Source: an uncultured Barnesiella sp.
GTDB taxonomy: Bacteria; Bacteroidota; Bacteroidia; Bacteroidales; Barnesiellaceae
Length of the DNA: 64,000 bases
Assembly (NCBI GenBank): GCA_944320995.1
Contig: CALUJQ010000005.1
Coordinates: forward strand, 1-64,000
Direction: 5' to 3'
Shown: positions 34,774 through 44,190 of the stretch, piece after piece
Position numbering within the stretch: position 1 is the stretch's first letter
How the letters are laid out: each line of letters opens with the position of its first letter
The notes under the pieces: model-generated
The model's input: the letters and a program-made list of their open reading frames with translations, nothing else
Databases searched by the model: none
Told to the model about the DNA's origin: nothing
Translations under genes and position numbers: made by a program

Positions 34774-37263
34774 TTATTTGATTTCTATCGCATTTTTTAC
34801 CTTCTCGTCGGTCAAGGCTATTTTCAAGACTTCGGCAATATTCTTCACATAGTGGAATGTGAGTCCCTTCAAATAGGTCTCTTTGATTTCCTCTATATCC
34901 TTGCGGTTCTCCTCCGAGAGTATGATGTCGTGTATGCCGGCCCGTTTAGCCGCCAATATCTTTTCTTTGATACCTCCCACGGGAAGCACTTTCCCGCGCA
35001 GGGTGATTTCGCCCGTCATGGCCAAGTGGTCTTTTACCTTGCGTTGGGTGAAGGTCGAGGCCAACGAGGTGACCATCGTGATACCCGCCGAGGGGCCGTC
35101 TTTGGGTATGGCCCCTTCGGGAACATGGATATGCACCGCCCATTTGTCAAAGATGTCTTCGTCGATACCCAGCAACGAGGCATGCGATTTGATATATTGC
35201 AAGGCGATAATGGCCGATTCTTTCATCACGTCGCCCAAGTTGCCGGTAAGGGTGAGTTTTTCGCCTTTCGATTTGCTCAGGCTCGACTCGACAAAGAGGA
35301 TTTCACCGCCCACGGCCGTCCATGCCAAGCCCGTTACCACGCCGGCGTAATCGTTGTTTTCGTATTTATCCCGGCTATATTCCTGTACGCCCAGATATTC
35401 GTGCAGGTCGTCCAGCGAGAGGGTGGGGTTGTACTCTTTGCCCGAAGCCTTCATGCGGGCAATTTTCCGCATGATGCGGGCGATTTTTTTATCCAGTTCG
35501 CGCACTCCCGATTCACGGGTATATTGTTCGACGATGGCCGCCATCACCTTCTTGGGAATGACCGCATCGCCCTCTTTCAACCCGTGGTTTTCGAGTTGCT
35601 TGGGTACGAGGTGGCGGCGTCCGATTTCGATTTTCTCTTCGAGGATATATCCGCTTATATCGATCAACTCCATACGGTCGAGCAGGGGTTGGGAGATGGT
35701 GTTGAGGTTGTTGGCCGTGGCGATAAAGAGTATTTTCGACAAGTCGTAATCGATGTCGATATAGTTGTCGTGGAACGCGTTGTTTTGTTCGGGGTCGAGC
35801 ACTTCGAGCAGAGCCGAAGCGGGGTCGCCCTTGAAGTCGTTCCCTATTTTGTCTATTTCGTCCAAAACGAATACCGGATTGGAACTTTTGGCTTTGATGA
35901 GCCCTTGTATAATACGGCCGGGCATAGCCCCGATATAGGTGCGTCGGTGTCCCCGTATTTCGGCTTCGTCGTGCAATCCGCCCAGAGATATGCGTATGTA
36001 TTGTCGGTTCAAAGCCTCGGCAATTGATTTCCCCAGCGAGGTTTTCCCTACTCCCGGAGGACCGTAGAGGCAGATGATGGGCGATTTCATGTCGCCACGC
36101 AGTTTCAATACGGCCAAATGTTCGATGATACGTTCCTTGACCTTTTCCAGCCCGTAGTGGTCTTTGTCCAGTTGTCTCTGTACGTGGTTGAGGTTGAAAT
36201 TGTCTTGGGTGTATTCGTTCCACGGCAATTCGAGCAGCGTGTCGAGGTAGGAATATTGTACCGAGAAGTCGGGCGATTGCGGGTGCAACCGTTCGAGTTT
36301 GCGCATCTCTTTCTCAAAAATTTCGGCGGTTTTGGCATCCCACTTCTTTTTCTCGGCCCGTTCGCGCAGTTCCTGAATGTCTTGGTCCTGCATGCTTCCG
36401 CCCAGTTCTTCCTGTATGGTGCGGATTTGCTGCTGCAAGAAATGTTCCCGCTGTTGCTGGTTCAGGTCTTCGCGGGTTTTGGATTGTATGTCGGCTTTGA
36501 TTTGCAACAGTTGAGCTTCTTGGGTGAGCATCTCGTAGAGTTTGAACAATCGGTCTTTGATGTTGCCGATGTTCAATAACTCCTGTTTCTGGCTGGCCGA
36601 AAGGGGAATGTTGGCCGCCAAAAAATTGATCAGATAGTGCGCATTGTCGATGTTGCGTATGGCAAAAATCAACTCCTTGGCCTGTTCGCCGATATTTTTC
36701 AACAACTCGAAAGTCAAGTCTTTCAAAGCCGATACCAAGGCTTCGAACTCCTTGTCGCCGGCTTCGGGTAAAATTTCGTTTCCCAGCGACACGTTGGCCC
36801 GCATGTAGGGAAATGTCTCGGTCACTTCGTCGATACGGAACCGTTTCATCTTCCCTTGCAGAATCACCGTTGTGCTGTCGTCGGGCATTTCGAGTATTTT
36901 GATAATTTCGCTGATAACGCCTATGTGGTATAAATCGTCTTTCCCCGGGTCCTCGACGGCGGCGTCGCGTTGGCAGACGACCCCGATAGGGAGATGGTTG
37001 TTCTGGGCATCCTTTACCAACTGCAACGATTTGGGCCGGCCCACATTAACGGGGATAGCTACTCCCGGGAATAATACCATATTCCGTAATGCAAGAATAG
37101 GTAACCCATTTGTATTCAATGTCTTGCATTCCGAATCGTTTTGCCCCGATATTTCGGTGAACAGAGGCATGATCGAAGGCGTATTTTCGTCGTTTTCGCA
37201 AATCATATAATTGTTCTTAGGTGTTTTATTAATATTGACATTTTGGCAGGTCGTGTTTGACAT
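34774..37263 (-). CDS. lon: ATP-dependent protease Lon (La)
   Basis: 829 residues from 37263; an in-frame ATG at 37206 (MICENDEN) would give an 810-residue form and cannot be excluded. It degrades misfolded and regulatory proteins in the cytoplasm. The N-terminal substrate domain starts at [14 protein letters not shown]. Walker A is [13 protein letters not shown], Walker B is [11 protein letters not shown], and the sensor region is [10 protein letters not shown]. The Ser-Lys dyad is S725 in [11 protein letters not shown] and the Lys in [25 protein letters not shown] box 56 bases upstream suits either start. The 2-hydroxyacid dehydrogenase gene follows. Confidence 0.97.
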   Translation of the reverse strand: MSNTTCQNVNINKTPKNNYMICENDENTPSIMPLFTEISGQNDSECKTLNTNGLPILALRNMVLFPGVAIPVNVGRPKSLQLVKDAQNNHLPIGVVCQRDAAVEDPGKDDLYHIGVISEIIKILEMPDDSTTVILQGKMKRFRIDEVTETFPYMRANVSLGNEILPEAGDKEFEALVSALKDLTFELLKNIGEQAKELIFAIRNIDNAHYLINFLAANIPLSASQKQELLNIGNIKDRLFKLYEMLTQEAQLLQIKADIQSKTREDLNQQQREHFLQQQIRTIQEELGGSMQDQDIQELRERAEKKKWDAKTAEIFEKEMRKLERLHPQSPDFSVQYSYLDTLLELPWNEYTQDNFNLNHVQRQLDKDHYGLEKVKERIIEHLAVLKLRGDMKSPIICLYGPPGVGKTSLGKSIAEALNRQYIRISLGGLHDEAEIRGHRRTYIGAMPGRIIQGLIKAKSSNPVFVLDEIDKIGNDFKGDPASALLEVLDPEQNNAFHDNYIDIDYDLSKILFIATANNLNTISQPLLDRMELIDISGYILEEKIEIGRRHLVPKQLENHGLKEGDAVIPKKVMAAIVEQYTRESGVRELDKKIARIMRKIARMKASGKEYNPTLSLDDLHEYLGVQEYSRDKYENNDYAGVVTGLAWTAVGGEILFVESSLSKSKGEKLTLTGNLGDVMKESAIIALQYIKSHASLLGIDEDIFDKWAVHIHVPEGAIPKDGPSAGITMVTSLASTFTQRKVKDHLAMTGEITLRGKVLPVGGIKEKILAAKRAGIHDIILSEENRKDIEEIKETYLKGLTFHYVKNIAEVLKIALTDEKVKNAIEIK

Positions 37264-37318
37264 TTTTTACAAGTCACGACCTTCTCCATTGTTTTATTTA
37301 ATTGTGCAACTCGCGTGC

Positions 37319-37326
37319 CAAAGTTA
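37319..37326 (-). promoter_or_regulatory. -7 promoter box for lon
   Basis: TAACTTTG on the minus strand (37326 to 37319), with a partial TTTCG at the -33 distance. Start of transcription is expected near 37313. Confidence 0.45.
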
Positions 37327-37397
37327 CGCAAATAAGAGGGCAATGTCGAAATTATTATGTTTTTTTGTTTATTTTGCAGTCGGAATCGCTTTCGGCT

Positions 37398-38111
37398 ATG
37401 GCAAACTCATATTTTCAGTTCAAACAGTTCACGATTTATCAGGAACGTGCCGCCATGCGGGTCGGTACCGATGGCGTGTTGTTGGGGGCTTGGAGCCGTG
37501 TAGAGCCGTCGCGCCGTATTTTGGATGTCGGGACGGGAACAGGTCTGATCGCCATTATGGCAGCCCAGCGTTCTTTGGCTCGAATCGATGCCGTAGAGTT
37601 GGATTTCGGCGCAGCGTGCGATGCTGCCCGTAATGTGCAACTCTCGCCGTGGGGCGACCGGATAACGGTCTATTGTACCGATTTCTGCAACTTTTACCAA
37701 AAGGATAGCGTTCCCCGTTATCATCATATAGTATCCAATCCACCCTATTTTGTAGAATCTCTGCTTCCTCCCGACCAAAAGCGGGAAAAGGCTCGTCACA
37801 CCGGTTCGCTCGATTACGAAATTTTGTTCGAAGGGGCTTCGCGGTTGTTGTTGCCAGAGGGCCGTTTGTCATTAATCGCCCCAGCCGATATGGAGGAGTA
37901 TCTTCTCTTTGTCGCCATGTTGTATGGATTTTATCCCGTGAGGTTTACTTATGTCTCGGGTATTTGGGGGCGAGCCCCCAAACGGCTCCTGTCGGAGTGG
38001 AGTATGCGGCGAAATCCATTGGAAACCAATCTCTTGTCTATTGAAAAGAAAGGAATCGGATATACGGCCGAATATGTGGCGCTCACCCGTGACTTTTATT
38101 TGAAAATGTAG
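37398..38111 (+). CDS. trmN6: tRNA1(Val) adenine-37 N6-methyltransferase-like
   Basis: 237 residues from the ATG at 37398 (MANSYFQFKQFTIYQE); the open frame upstream to 37302 reads into the divergent lon promoter and is rejected. It is an SAM-dependent Rossmann methyltransferase: motif I is LDVGTGTGLIAIMAAQR, the acidic residue is in IDAVELD, and the amino-adenine site is NPPYF. The opening FKQFTIYQERAAMRVGTDGVLLGAW is typical of YfiC/TrmN6. The likely product is m6A37 in a tRNA. It is divergent from lon and monocistronic. Confidence 0.92.
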   Translation: MANSYFQFKQFTIYQERAAMRVGTDGVLLGAWSRVEPSRRILDVGTGTGLIAIMAAQRSLARIDAVELDFGAACDAARNVQLSPWGDRITVYCTDFCNFYQKDSVPRYHHIVSNPPYFVESLLPPDQKREKARHTGSLDYEILFEGASRLLLPEGRLSLIAPADMEEYLLFVAMLYGFYPVRFTYVSGIWGRAPKRLLSEWSMRRNPLETNLLSIEKKGIGYTAEYVALTRDFYLKM

Positions 38112-38187
38112 TTTCCGGAACAAATGCAATATCCTGCGTGTTATAGGATTGTAGTTTTATAAAAGTACAATCTAAAAACAAATCGTT

Positions 38188-38742
38188 ATGGATATTGAAA
38201 CAATTTATTTTTGGGGTAAGACCAAGTATTGGTGGACTCTGATCGTGGTCGGGCTGTTGATGATTCCTTGCGGATTCTGGTTATGGTCCCAACCGATGCT
38301 GGGATATGAAATTCTGTCGATGTTGTTGGGGTGGCTTTTGATTCTTTTCGGGGTCGTTCAACTTATCGTGTCGGGTAATGTGAAACAAAAAATTCGAGGG
38401 TGGGGCTGGTGGCTCGCCGGGGGGATTATCGATATTCTCATCGGGTTTATATTGGTAGGAAATCTCTCATTCAGCGAGACGGTGTTGCCCTTCTTTTTCG
38501 CTTTTATATTTTTGTATAAAGGCATTTCCAACCTGTTCTCGGCTTTCAGCATGATCTCTGTCTACAAGTATTGGTGGGTGTATCTCATCAACGGATTATT
38601 GTTGTCGATTCTTGGATTCCTTTTTTTCTCGCTACCTTTTATGGCGACATATTCCATTGTCTTTTTGTGTGCGGCGGCGTTTATCTATTGGGGTGTTTCG
38701 CTCCTTCTTTTCGGGTACTCTTTACGTCCGGTAAAAAAATAA
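38188..38742 (+). CDS. HdeD/DUF308-family membrane protein
   Basis: 184 residues with six predicted membrane segments in three hairpin pairs (WWTLIVVGLLMIPCGFWLW; ILSMLLGWLLILFGVVQLIV; WWLAGGIIDILIGFILVG; VLPFFFAFIFLYKGISNLF; WVYLINGLLLSILGFLFFSL; YSIVFLCAAAFIYWGVSLLL). This matches the HdeD/DUF308 layout, whose members are linked to acid or general stress in enterobacteria; the role in Bacteroidota is unknown. It is followed by a terminator 28 bases after the stop. Confidence 0.88.
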   Translation: MDIETIYFWGKTKYWWTLIVVGLLMIPCGFWLWSQPMLGYEILSMLLGWLLILFGVVQLIVSGNVKQKIRGWGWWLAGGIIDILIGFILVGNLSFSETVLPFFFAFIFLYKGISNLFSAFSMISVYKYWWVYLINGLLLSILGFLFFSLPFMATYSIVFLCAAAFIYWGVSLLLFGYSLRPVKK

Positions 38743-38770
38743 CGGAAAAGTCGCCGGTGACGAATATAGG

Positions 38771-38801
38771 GCGTTCTCCATTGGGTGGAGGACGCTTTTT
38801 T
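38771..38801 (+). terminator. Terminator after the HdeD-like gene
   Basis: GCGTTCTCC (38771-38779) pairs with GGAGGACGC (38786-38794, one G-T pair), followed by seven T. Confidence 0.85.
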
Positions 38802-38854
38802 TGTTTAAGTGAGTTAAAAGCCTTGAAGAGTGTTTTCTATAAGCGAGAAAAAAG

Positions 38855-38862
38855 TATATTTG
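38855..38862 (+). promoter_or_regulatory. -7 promoter box for the Ser-rich protein and FadL-like operon
   Basis: TATATTTG, an exact TAnnTTTG match. It gives a leader of about 130 bases to the ATG at 38999. Confidence 0.5.
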
Positions 38863-38998
38863 TAGAAAATTAAAGGTTTTAAATGCAGCATTTAGCGTGT
38901 TTTTAGACTCTTTATTACAAAAGCCATTAAACTATTGACAGAAAGAGAAGTCTAATAGATATAATTTCAATAGAGTATAAGATTAAGGAGAAATGATT

Positions 38999-40369
38999 AT
39001 GAAAACAAAAAGATTTGCCCTGTTGATTATATTGTCGATGTTGATGACGGGTTTTGCCGGAGCAAACTCGTACATAATCGAAGATGATATTTATTATAAT
39101 CCCGACGATAAGAATCCCATCGTAGAAAAGAAAGCCAAAGAAGAGGCTGCCCAAGCCACGCTTCAAGAACAGACTCCTGTTCAGAAAACGTTGATGGTGA
39201 CATCGAACAACACGTTTCGAGATGTCGATGAGTACAACCGTCGCGGCGAGTCGTCCGATATGACACTCAACGACGTGGCTGCCAACCAAACCGAGGACTA
39301 TGTACAATACAATGTCGTCGATGAAAATGGCGACGATGGCTACTATTTGAACGGGTTTACCGGTTCCGAATCGGACTATGAATATGCTTTGCGCATACGC
39401 CGTTTCCACAATCCCAAGTTTGTCGTTTCGGTAAGCGATCCTTTCTATTCCGATATTTATTTCCTTGATAATAACGATTGGAATGTCTATATTTCGGACA
39501 ATTACGCATGGGTAACCCCGACATGGACAAACCCGTGGTATTGGGATTATATGTGGACTCCCTATTCCTACACCAGTTGGTCGTGGCGTTGGAGTTTAGG
39601 CCCGTGGAGTTTCTCCTACGGTTATGATCCCTTCTATCGCTGGGGTGGATATTGGGGTAGTTATTGGGGGTGGAATTCGTGGTACTGCTCACCTTTCTAT
39701 CACCACCATTATTATCACCACAGCCCTTATTACTATAACCGACCGTATTATGGATGGAATCGTCCATCGCGTCCGCAATATACGCCTAACGGCCGTCAAC
39801 CGAATCGTTACGGTGGCAGTGCCGTCTCTTCGGGAAGTTCGGCTTCGACAAGTGGAAGACGTGCAACCGTGGGGACCTCGTCTTCGGCAACAACGACCGC
39901 TCGTCGTACTGCCGGGAACGTAACCTCGTCGTCGGGCAACAACAGTTCGCAAACGGTAAATGGCGTGCGCACCAATCGAGGAACGGTTATCAATAACAGC
40001 TCTTCATCGAGCGGAAACCGAGGGTATAGTTTCGAGAGTGTCAATTCGTCCCGCCGGGGTTCGGCCTCTTCATCGAGCGGTGTTACTGTACCATCGAGCA
40101 ATCAAAGCAGGAGACAGACTACGATTAACAACTCGACCGGTTCTTCGAATCGAAGCTATAACCGTGCCGGAACGACCAGCGGGCGCAGTACATCGACCTA
40201 CAACAACAGATCGTCATCGTCCAATCGCAGCAGTTCGAGTTTCTCGAACAGTTCTTCGTCGAGTCGCCGTTCTTCCGGTAGCTATTCGGCTCCTTCATCG
40301 TCTTCATCGTCGAGAGGAAGCAGTGGAACGACCTCTCGCGGAAGTGGTGGCCGAGGTGGACGTAGATAA
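38999..40369 (+). CDS. Exported W/Y/H-rich protein with Ser/Arg/Asn-rich basic tail
   Basis: 456 residues from the ATG at 38999, which is 8 bases after AAGGAG; an ATG two codons earlier is also in frame. It has a signal peptide (MKTKRFALLIILSMLMTGFAGA). Residues about 160-260 are extremely rich in Trp, Tyr, Gly and His (SWSWRWSLGPW, HHHYYHHSPYYYN). From about 274 to the end the chain is nearly all Ser, Arg, Asn, Gly and Thr (for example SSSSSRRSSGSY), without acidic residues and strongly basic. It reads as an intrinsically disordered or aggregating envelope or matrix protein. Aromatic-rich proteins of this look occur in Bacteroidota, but I know of no function. The FadL-like gene follows 35 bases later, probably in the same operon. 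Confidence 0.8.
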   Translation: MKTKRFALLIILSMLMTGFAGANSYIIEDDIYYNPDDKNPIVEKKAKEEAAQATLQEQTPVQKTLMVTSNNTFRDVDEYNRRGESSDMTLNDVAANQTEDYVQYNVVDENGDDGYYLNGFTGSESDYEYALRIRRFHNPKFVVSVSDPFYSDIYFLDNNDWNVYISDNYAWVTPTWTNPWYWDYMWTPYSYTSWSWRWSLGPWSFSYGYDPFYRWGGYWGSYWGWNSWYCSPFYHHHYYHHSPYYYNRPYYGWNRPSRPQYTPNGRQPNRYGGSAVSSGSSASTSGRRATVGTSSSATTTARRTAGNVTSSSGNNSSQTVNGVRTNRGTVINNSSSSSGNRGYSFESVNSSRRGSASSSSGVTVPSSNQSRRQTTINNSTGSSNRSYNRAGTTSGRSTSTYNNRSSSSNRSSSSFSNSSSSSRRSSGSYSAPSSSSSSRGSSGTTSRGSGGRGGRR

Positions 40370-40404
40370 ACAGAATGTGAATTTTCAAGTGAGAAATTAG
40401 CGAT

Positions 40405-42048
40405 ATGAAAAACGTGAAATATATTTTGGCATTGACCGCTCTTTGGAGCGGTTCGATGCTTTTCGGGCAAGGGGTTATCGATGCATTGAAGTATTCTCAA
40501 CAAGACATTCGGGGTACAGCCCGTTATATGGGTATGGCCGGAGCGTTCGGCGCTTTGGGCGGGGATATTACGACATTGAGTCAAAATCCGGCCGGTATAG
40601 GCGTGTATCGGAACTCCGATATTTCCGCCACCATCGACCTCTCCAATCAGGTGAGCTCGGTGAATACTGCCGGGAATAAGTATTCCGACAATAAATTTAG
40701 TGTCGCTTGTAATAATTTTGGAGTCGTTTGGGCGATTCGGTTCAATCAAGAAGCGTTGAAAAATTTGGATTTCGGTTTCGCATACAATAAGCAGAAATCG
40801 TTCGATCGTACCTACAAGACCGGTTATGCAGGCATTACCAATGGCAGTTCCTTGTCGAGTTATATCGCTCAGTTATCCGGAGGATACTCGGCCAACGATT
40901 TTTCTTATCCCGAAAATTCGGGCAGTAGTTTTAATCCCTACGACAATAGCCCGTGGCTGAATGTATTGGGTTATCAGTCCTATTTGATCAACCCCAAAAC
41001 GGCAAATGGGACCGAGTGGAGTGGTATCGTGGGAAACGGTACGGTAGCTTCGGGCGATCTCTTTGTCCGTGAAAAAGGCTCTATCGACGAGTACAATTTC
41101 AATATGGGCGGTAATATTTACAACGTATTTTATTGGGGCATAGGCATAACCGTGACCGATTTCTCGTATGACATTCAAAGCGGATATGGCGAGGAGTTTA
41201 CCGGCGGATATCTTCCCGACGACGCCGGCGTGATAGGTACGGCCAATACAGATGGGTGGTATCTGATGCAAAACGTGTTGAGCACGAGAGGGTCGGGGAT
41301 AAAAGCCAATCTGGGTGTCATTATGAGGGCAACCGACAACTTCCGGTTGGGCTTTGCATTCCACACTCCCAATTATTATAAGATGACCGATACCTATTCG
41401 GCTTTTGTAAAATATGATTTCAATAGAGGAACTACTTCCTACAATGATGTAGCCGAAACTCCGGGCGGCAGTTACAGCTACGAATTTGAATCGCCGTGGC
41501 GTATGATCGCCAGTGCCGCCTATGTGTTCGGGCAGAGTGGAATTTTGAGTTTCGATTACGAATATACGGCAAGCAACAGTATGTCATTTGACGACCCGTA
41601 TTCCATCGATGCTTTCTATAAAACGAACCAAGAGATCACGGAAATGGTTTCACCCATGCACACGTTCAAAGTGGGAGGCGAGTTCCGTGTTACCCCGCAA
41701 GTGAGTGCCCGTTTGGGATATGCCTATCAAACCTCGCCTGTAAAGTCGCAGTACCGGTCGGGACACGAAATACCAACGGCAGGAACCCTCACCCAGTTTA
41801 CATTGGATCGGGCGACCAACTATTTTACCGTGGGGTTGGGATATCGATTTGCCAATGTATATGTAGATGTTGCTTATATGCACCGCTATCGTCGTAGCGA
41901 ACTATTCCCGTTCTCCCCGCTGCCTGCCGAGACAGAGAACCCATACAATCCCGATCAAACGGAATCTACATTGGCAGTCTCTCCTCAGATATCCACGCTT
42001 GCCGATCATAATAATTCGTTTGTCTTGACGATGGGTGTGAAATTCTAA
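40405..42048 (+). CDS. Outer-membrane transport protein, OmpP1/FadL/TodX family
   Basis: 547 residues with a signal peptide (MKNVKYILALTALWSGSMLFGQ). The hatch-like N-terminus has the family pattern ARYMGMAGAFGALGGDITTLSQNPAGIGVYRNSD (NPAG motif). The rest consists of alternating amphipathic beta strands ending in the C-terminal FVLTMGVKF with terminal Phe, as expected for a 14-strand barrel. Family members import long-chain fatty acids or other hydrophobic compounds across the outer membrane. It lies in an operon with the Ser-rich exported protein upstream and is closed by a good terminator. Confidence 0.92.
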   Translation: MKNVKYILALTALWSGSMLFGQGVIDALKYSQQDIRGTARYMGMAGAFGALGGDITTLSQNPAGIGVYRNSDISATIDLSNQVSSVNTAGNKYSDNKFSVACNNFGVVWAIRFNQEALKNLDFGFAYNKQKSFDRTYKTGYAGITNGSSLSSYIAQLSGGYSANDFSYPENSGSSFNPYDNSPWLNVLGYQSYLINPKTANGTEWSGIVGNGTVASGDLFVREKGSIDEYNFNMGGNIYNVFYWGIGITVTDFSYDIQSGYGEEFTGGYLPDDAGVIGTANTDGWYLMQNVLSTRGSGIKANLGVIMRATDNFRLGFAFHTPNYYKMTDTYSAFVKYDFNRGTTSYNDVAETPGGSYSYEFESPWRMIASAAYVFGQSGILSFDYEYTASNSMSFDDPYSIDAFYKTNQEITEMVSPMHTFKVGGEFRVTPQVSARLGYAYQTSPVKSQYRSGHEIPTAGTLTQFTLDRATNYFTVGLGYRFANVYVDVAYMHRYRRSELFPFSPLPAETENPYNPDQTESTLAVSPQISTLADHNNSFVLTMGVKF

Positions 42049-42071
42049 GTGACACGAAGAATTTATTTTGA

Positions 42072-42106
42072 AAGAGCGACTTAAAAACCAAGTCGCTCTT
42101 TTGTTT
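42072..42106 (+). terminator. Terminator after the FadL-like gene
   Basis: AAGAGCGACTT (42072-42082) pairs with AAGTCGCTCTT (42090-42100), then TTGTTTTTT. The tail overlaps the -33 element of the next promoter. Confidence 0.85.
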
Positions 42107-42132
42107 TTTATGGAAAGAAATACATATCTTTG
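42100..42132 (+). promoter_or_regulatory. Promoter of the Pif1-TPR helicase gene
   Basis: TTTG at 42100-42103 and TATCTTTG at 42125-42132, 21 bases apart, both exact. Transcription would start about 20 bases before the ATG at 42160. Confidence 0.65.
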
Positions 42133-42159
42133 AAAAGATATGGGAATCGTTGCCGCCTG

Positions 42160-44181
42160 ATGGAAGAGAATTTTGTAATAGATACCGAGAATAAAGAGTT
42201 TCAAGATGCGTTGAGCCTTGTCCGCTATACTTCGCAGTCGATTTTTTTGACGGGGAAGGCCGGCACGGGCAAATCGACATTCCTCCGGTATGTATGCGAG
42301 CATGTCAAAAAGAAACATGTCGTGTTGGCTCCTACCGGTGTGGCGGCAATCAATGTGGGCGGCAGCACCATTCATTCCTTTTTCAAGATGCCGTTCCGTC
42401 CCATGCTGCCCGATGACCCCGATTTGAGCCTTACCGACGGACGCATTTACAACTTGTTGAAATACAACAAAAAGCAACGACAGATTTTGCGGGAAGTGGA
42501 GTTGGTTATTATCGATGAAATTTCGATGGTCCGTGCCGACATGATCGACTTCATAGACCGGGTGTTGCGCGTCTTTTCGGGGAATATGAGATTTCCGTTC
42601 GGAGGCAAGCAACTATTGCTGGTAGGCGACATTTATCAGTTGGAACCGGTGGTGACAGCCGATATGCGCGATATTCTCAGCCGGTTTTATCCCAATGCCT
42701 ATTTTTTTTCGGCCCGCGTGTTTAGAGAGATAACGCTGGTCCCTATCGAGTTGCAGAATGTATATCGCCAGCAGGACGCACATTTCGTCAATCTGTTGGA
42801 TAAGATAAGGAACAATACGGCTACCCGCGAGGAATTGGATTTGCTGAACAGCCGGTATATTCCCGGCGGGACCGATACGCTTACAGACGACTTCTCCGTT
42901 ACGCTGGCAACCCGCAGGGACCAAGTCGATTATATCAATGAAACCCGTCTCTCCCGGCTTTCGGGCGACGAGCATACCTTTATGGGCGAGATTAAGGGCG
43001 ATTTCCCCGAAGGCAGTCTGCCCACATCGTTGGAGTTGATTTTGAGGCCCGGGGCGCAAATCATGTTTATCAAAAACGATCCCGAGCGCCGATGGGTAAA
43101 TGGCACGATAGGCATAGTCTCTGAAATAACGCCCGATGATAAGATCGAGGTCTTTCTCGAATCGGGTGAAAGCTATGAGTTGGAGCGTTGTGTGTGGGAG
43201 AATATCAAGTACACCTACAACGAGAAAGAGAAGAGCATCGAAGAGACCGTATTGGGAACTTTCGTCCAGTACCCTGTGCGTTTGGCATGGGCTGTTACCG
43301 TGCATAAAAGTCAGGGATTGACCTTCAACAAAGTCGTGATCGATTTTACCGGAGGGGCATTTGCCGGTGGGCAGACTTATGTGGCTTTGAGCCGTTGCAA
43401 ATCGTTGGAGGGAATCGAGCTCCGCAAGCCGATTACGCACCGTGATATATTTGTCAACCCCGATGTGGTGCGATTCAGCAAGGGATTCAATAATCGGCAG
43501 TTGATCGAGCAATCGTTGAAACTGGCGCAAGCCGACCGTCTCTATGCCGATACCGTAAAGGCCTTCGATGCCGGTGATTTCGATACGATGCTGCAAAGTT
43601 TCTTCCAAGCCATTCACACGAGGTACGATATAGAGAAACCTATCGTCAAGCGGTTTATACGGAGAAAATTGGGTGTGATCAATCAACTGAAAAACAAAAA
43701 TAAAGAGTTGCGGCAAGCTCTTGCCGACAAGGAGTCTGTTTTGCGCAAATATGCGTATGAATATTATTTGTTGGGGAATGAATGTATCACCAAGGCCAAG
43801 GATGTCCGGGCCGCTTTGGCCAATTTCGACAAAGCCCTGTCGCTCGATCCCACGTTGGTCGATGCGTGGGTGAGAAAAGGCATTACCCTCGAAGATGGAG
43901 GCGATGAGCATGAAGCGATGGCGTGTTATAACGAGGCATTGCGGTTGAGCCCGTTGAGCTTCAAAGCGCTCTACAATCGGGGGAAACTCCGTTATAAACA
44001 AGGCGATTACGAGTCGGCACTCTCCGATTTTGCAAAAGCCGTAAAGCAAAAGCCGTTGCATGCTACCGCTCACGACCGGCTCGGCGACACGTTCATAAAG
44101 TTGGATATGCCCGATATGGCAGCTCGTCATTGGGCTATTGCCGAAGAATTACGAGAGAAAAAACAACAGAATAAGCACTAA
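42160..44181 (+). CDS. Pif1/RecD-like helicase with C-terminal TPR domain
   Basis: 673 residues from the ATG at 42160. The earlier TTG at 42130 lies inside the -7 box and is rejected. The P-loop is TGKAGTGKST (31-40), Walker B is VIIDEISM (D119, E120), and motif III is LLLVGDIYQLEPV. The late motifs TVHKSQGLTFNKVVID and TYVALSRCKSLEGI belong to the Pif1-type superfamily 1B helicases. From about residue 535, after a basic coiled segment, three TPRs follow (ALANFDKALSLDPTLVDAWVRKG; AMACYNEALRLSPLSFKALYNRG; ALSDFAKAVKQKPLHATAHDRLG). The helicase would unwind DNA 5'-3' and the TPRs recruit a partner. This helicase-TPR arrangement is known in Bacteroidetes annotation, but its role is not established. 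It may be co-transcribed with the AsmA-like gene. Confidence 0.92.
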   Translation: MEENFVIDTENKEFQDALSLVRYTSQSIFLTGKAGTGKSTFLRYVCEHVKKKHVVLAPTGVAAINVGGSTIHSFFKMPFRPMLPDDPDLSLTDGRIYNLLKYNKKQRQILREVELVIIDEISMVRADMIDFIDRVLRVFSGNMRFPFGGKQLLLVGDIYQLEPVVTADMRDILSRFYPNAYFFSARVFREITLVPIELQNVYRQQDAHFVNLLDKIRNNTATREELDLLNSRYIPGGTDTLTDDFSVTLATRRDQVDYINETRLSRLSGDEHTFMGEIKGDFPEGSLPTSLELILRPGAQIMFIKNDPERRWVNGTIGIVSEITPDDKIEVFLESGESYELERCVWENIKYTYNEKEKSIEETVLGTFVQYPVRLAWAVTVHKSQGLTFNKVVIDFTGGAFAGGQTYVALSRCKSLEGIELRKPITHRDIFVNPDVVRFSKGFNNRQLIEQSLKLAQADRLYADTVKAFDAGDFDTMLQSFFQAIHTRYDIEKPIVKRFIRRKLGVINQLKNKNKELRQALADKESVLRKYAYEYYLLGNECITKAKDVRAALANFDKALSLDPTLVDAWVRKGITLEDGGDEHEAMACYNEALRLSPLSFKALYNRGKLRYKQGDYESALSDFAKAVKQKPLHATAHDRLGDTFIKLDMPDMAARHWAIAEELREKKQQNKH

Positions 44182-44190
44182 AAATTGACT

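Noticed and set aside
34660-36027. 455-codon plus ORF opposite lon
   Set aside because: Mirror frame of the lon gene, with no start context or recognisable motifs.
39820-40369. Repeated TCG/TCA/CGT-rich DNA as a possible repeat array
   Set aside because: The repetition comes from Ser and Arg codons of a real gene; there are no regular spacers or conserved repeat units, so it is not a CRISPR or tandem array.
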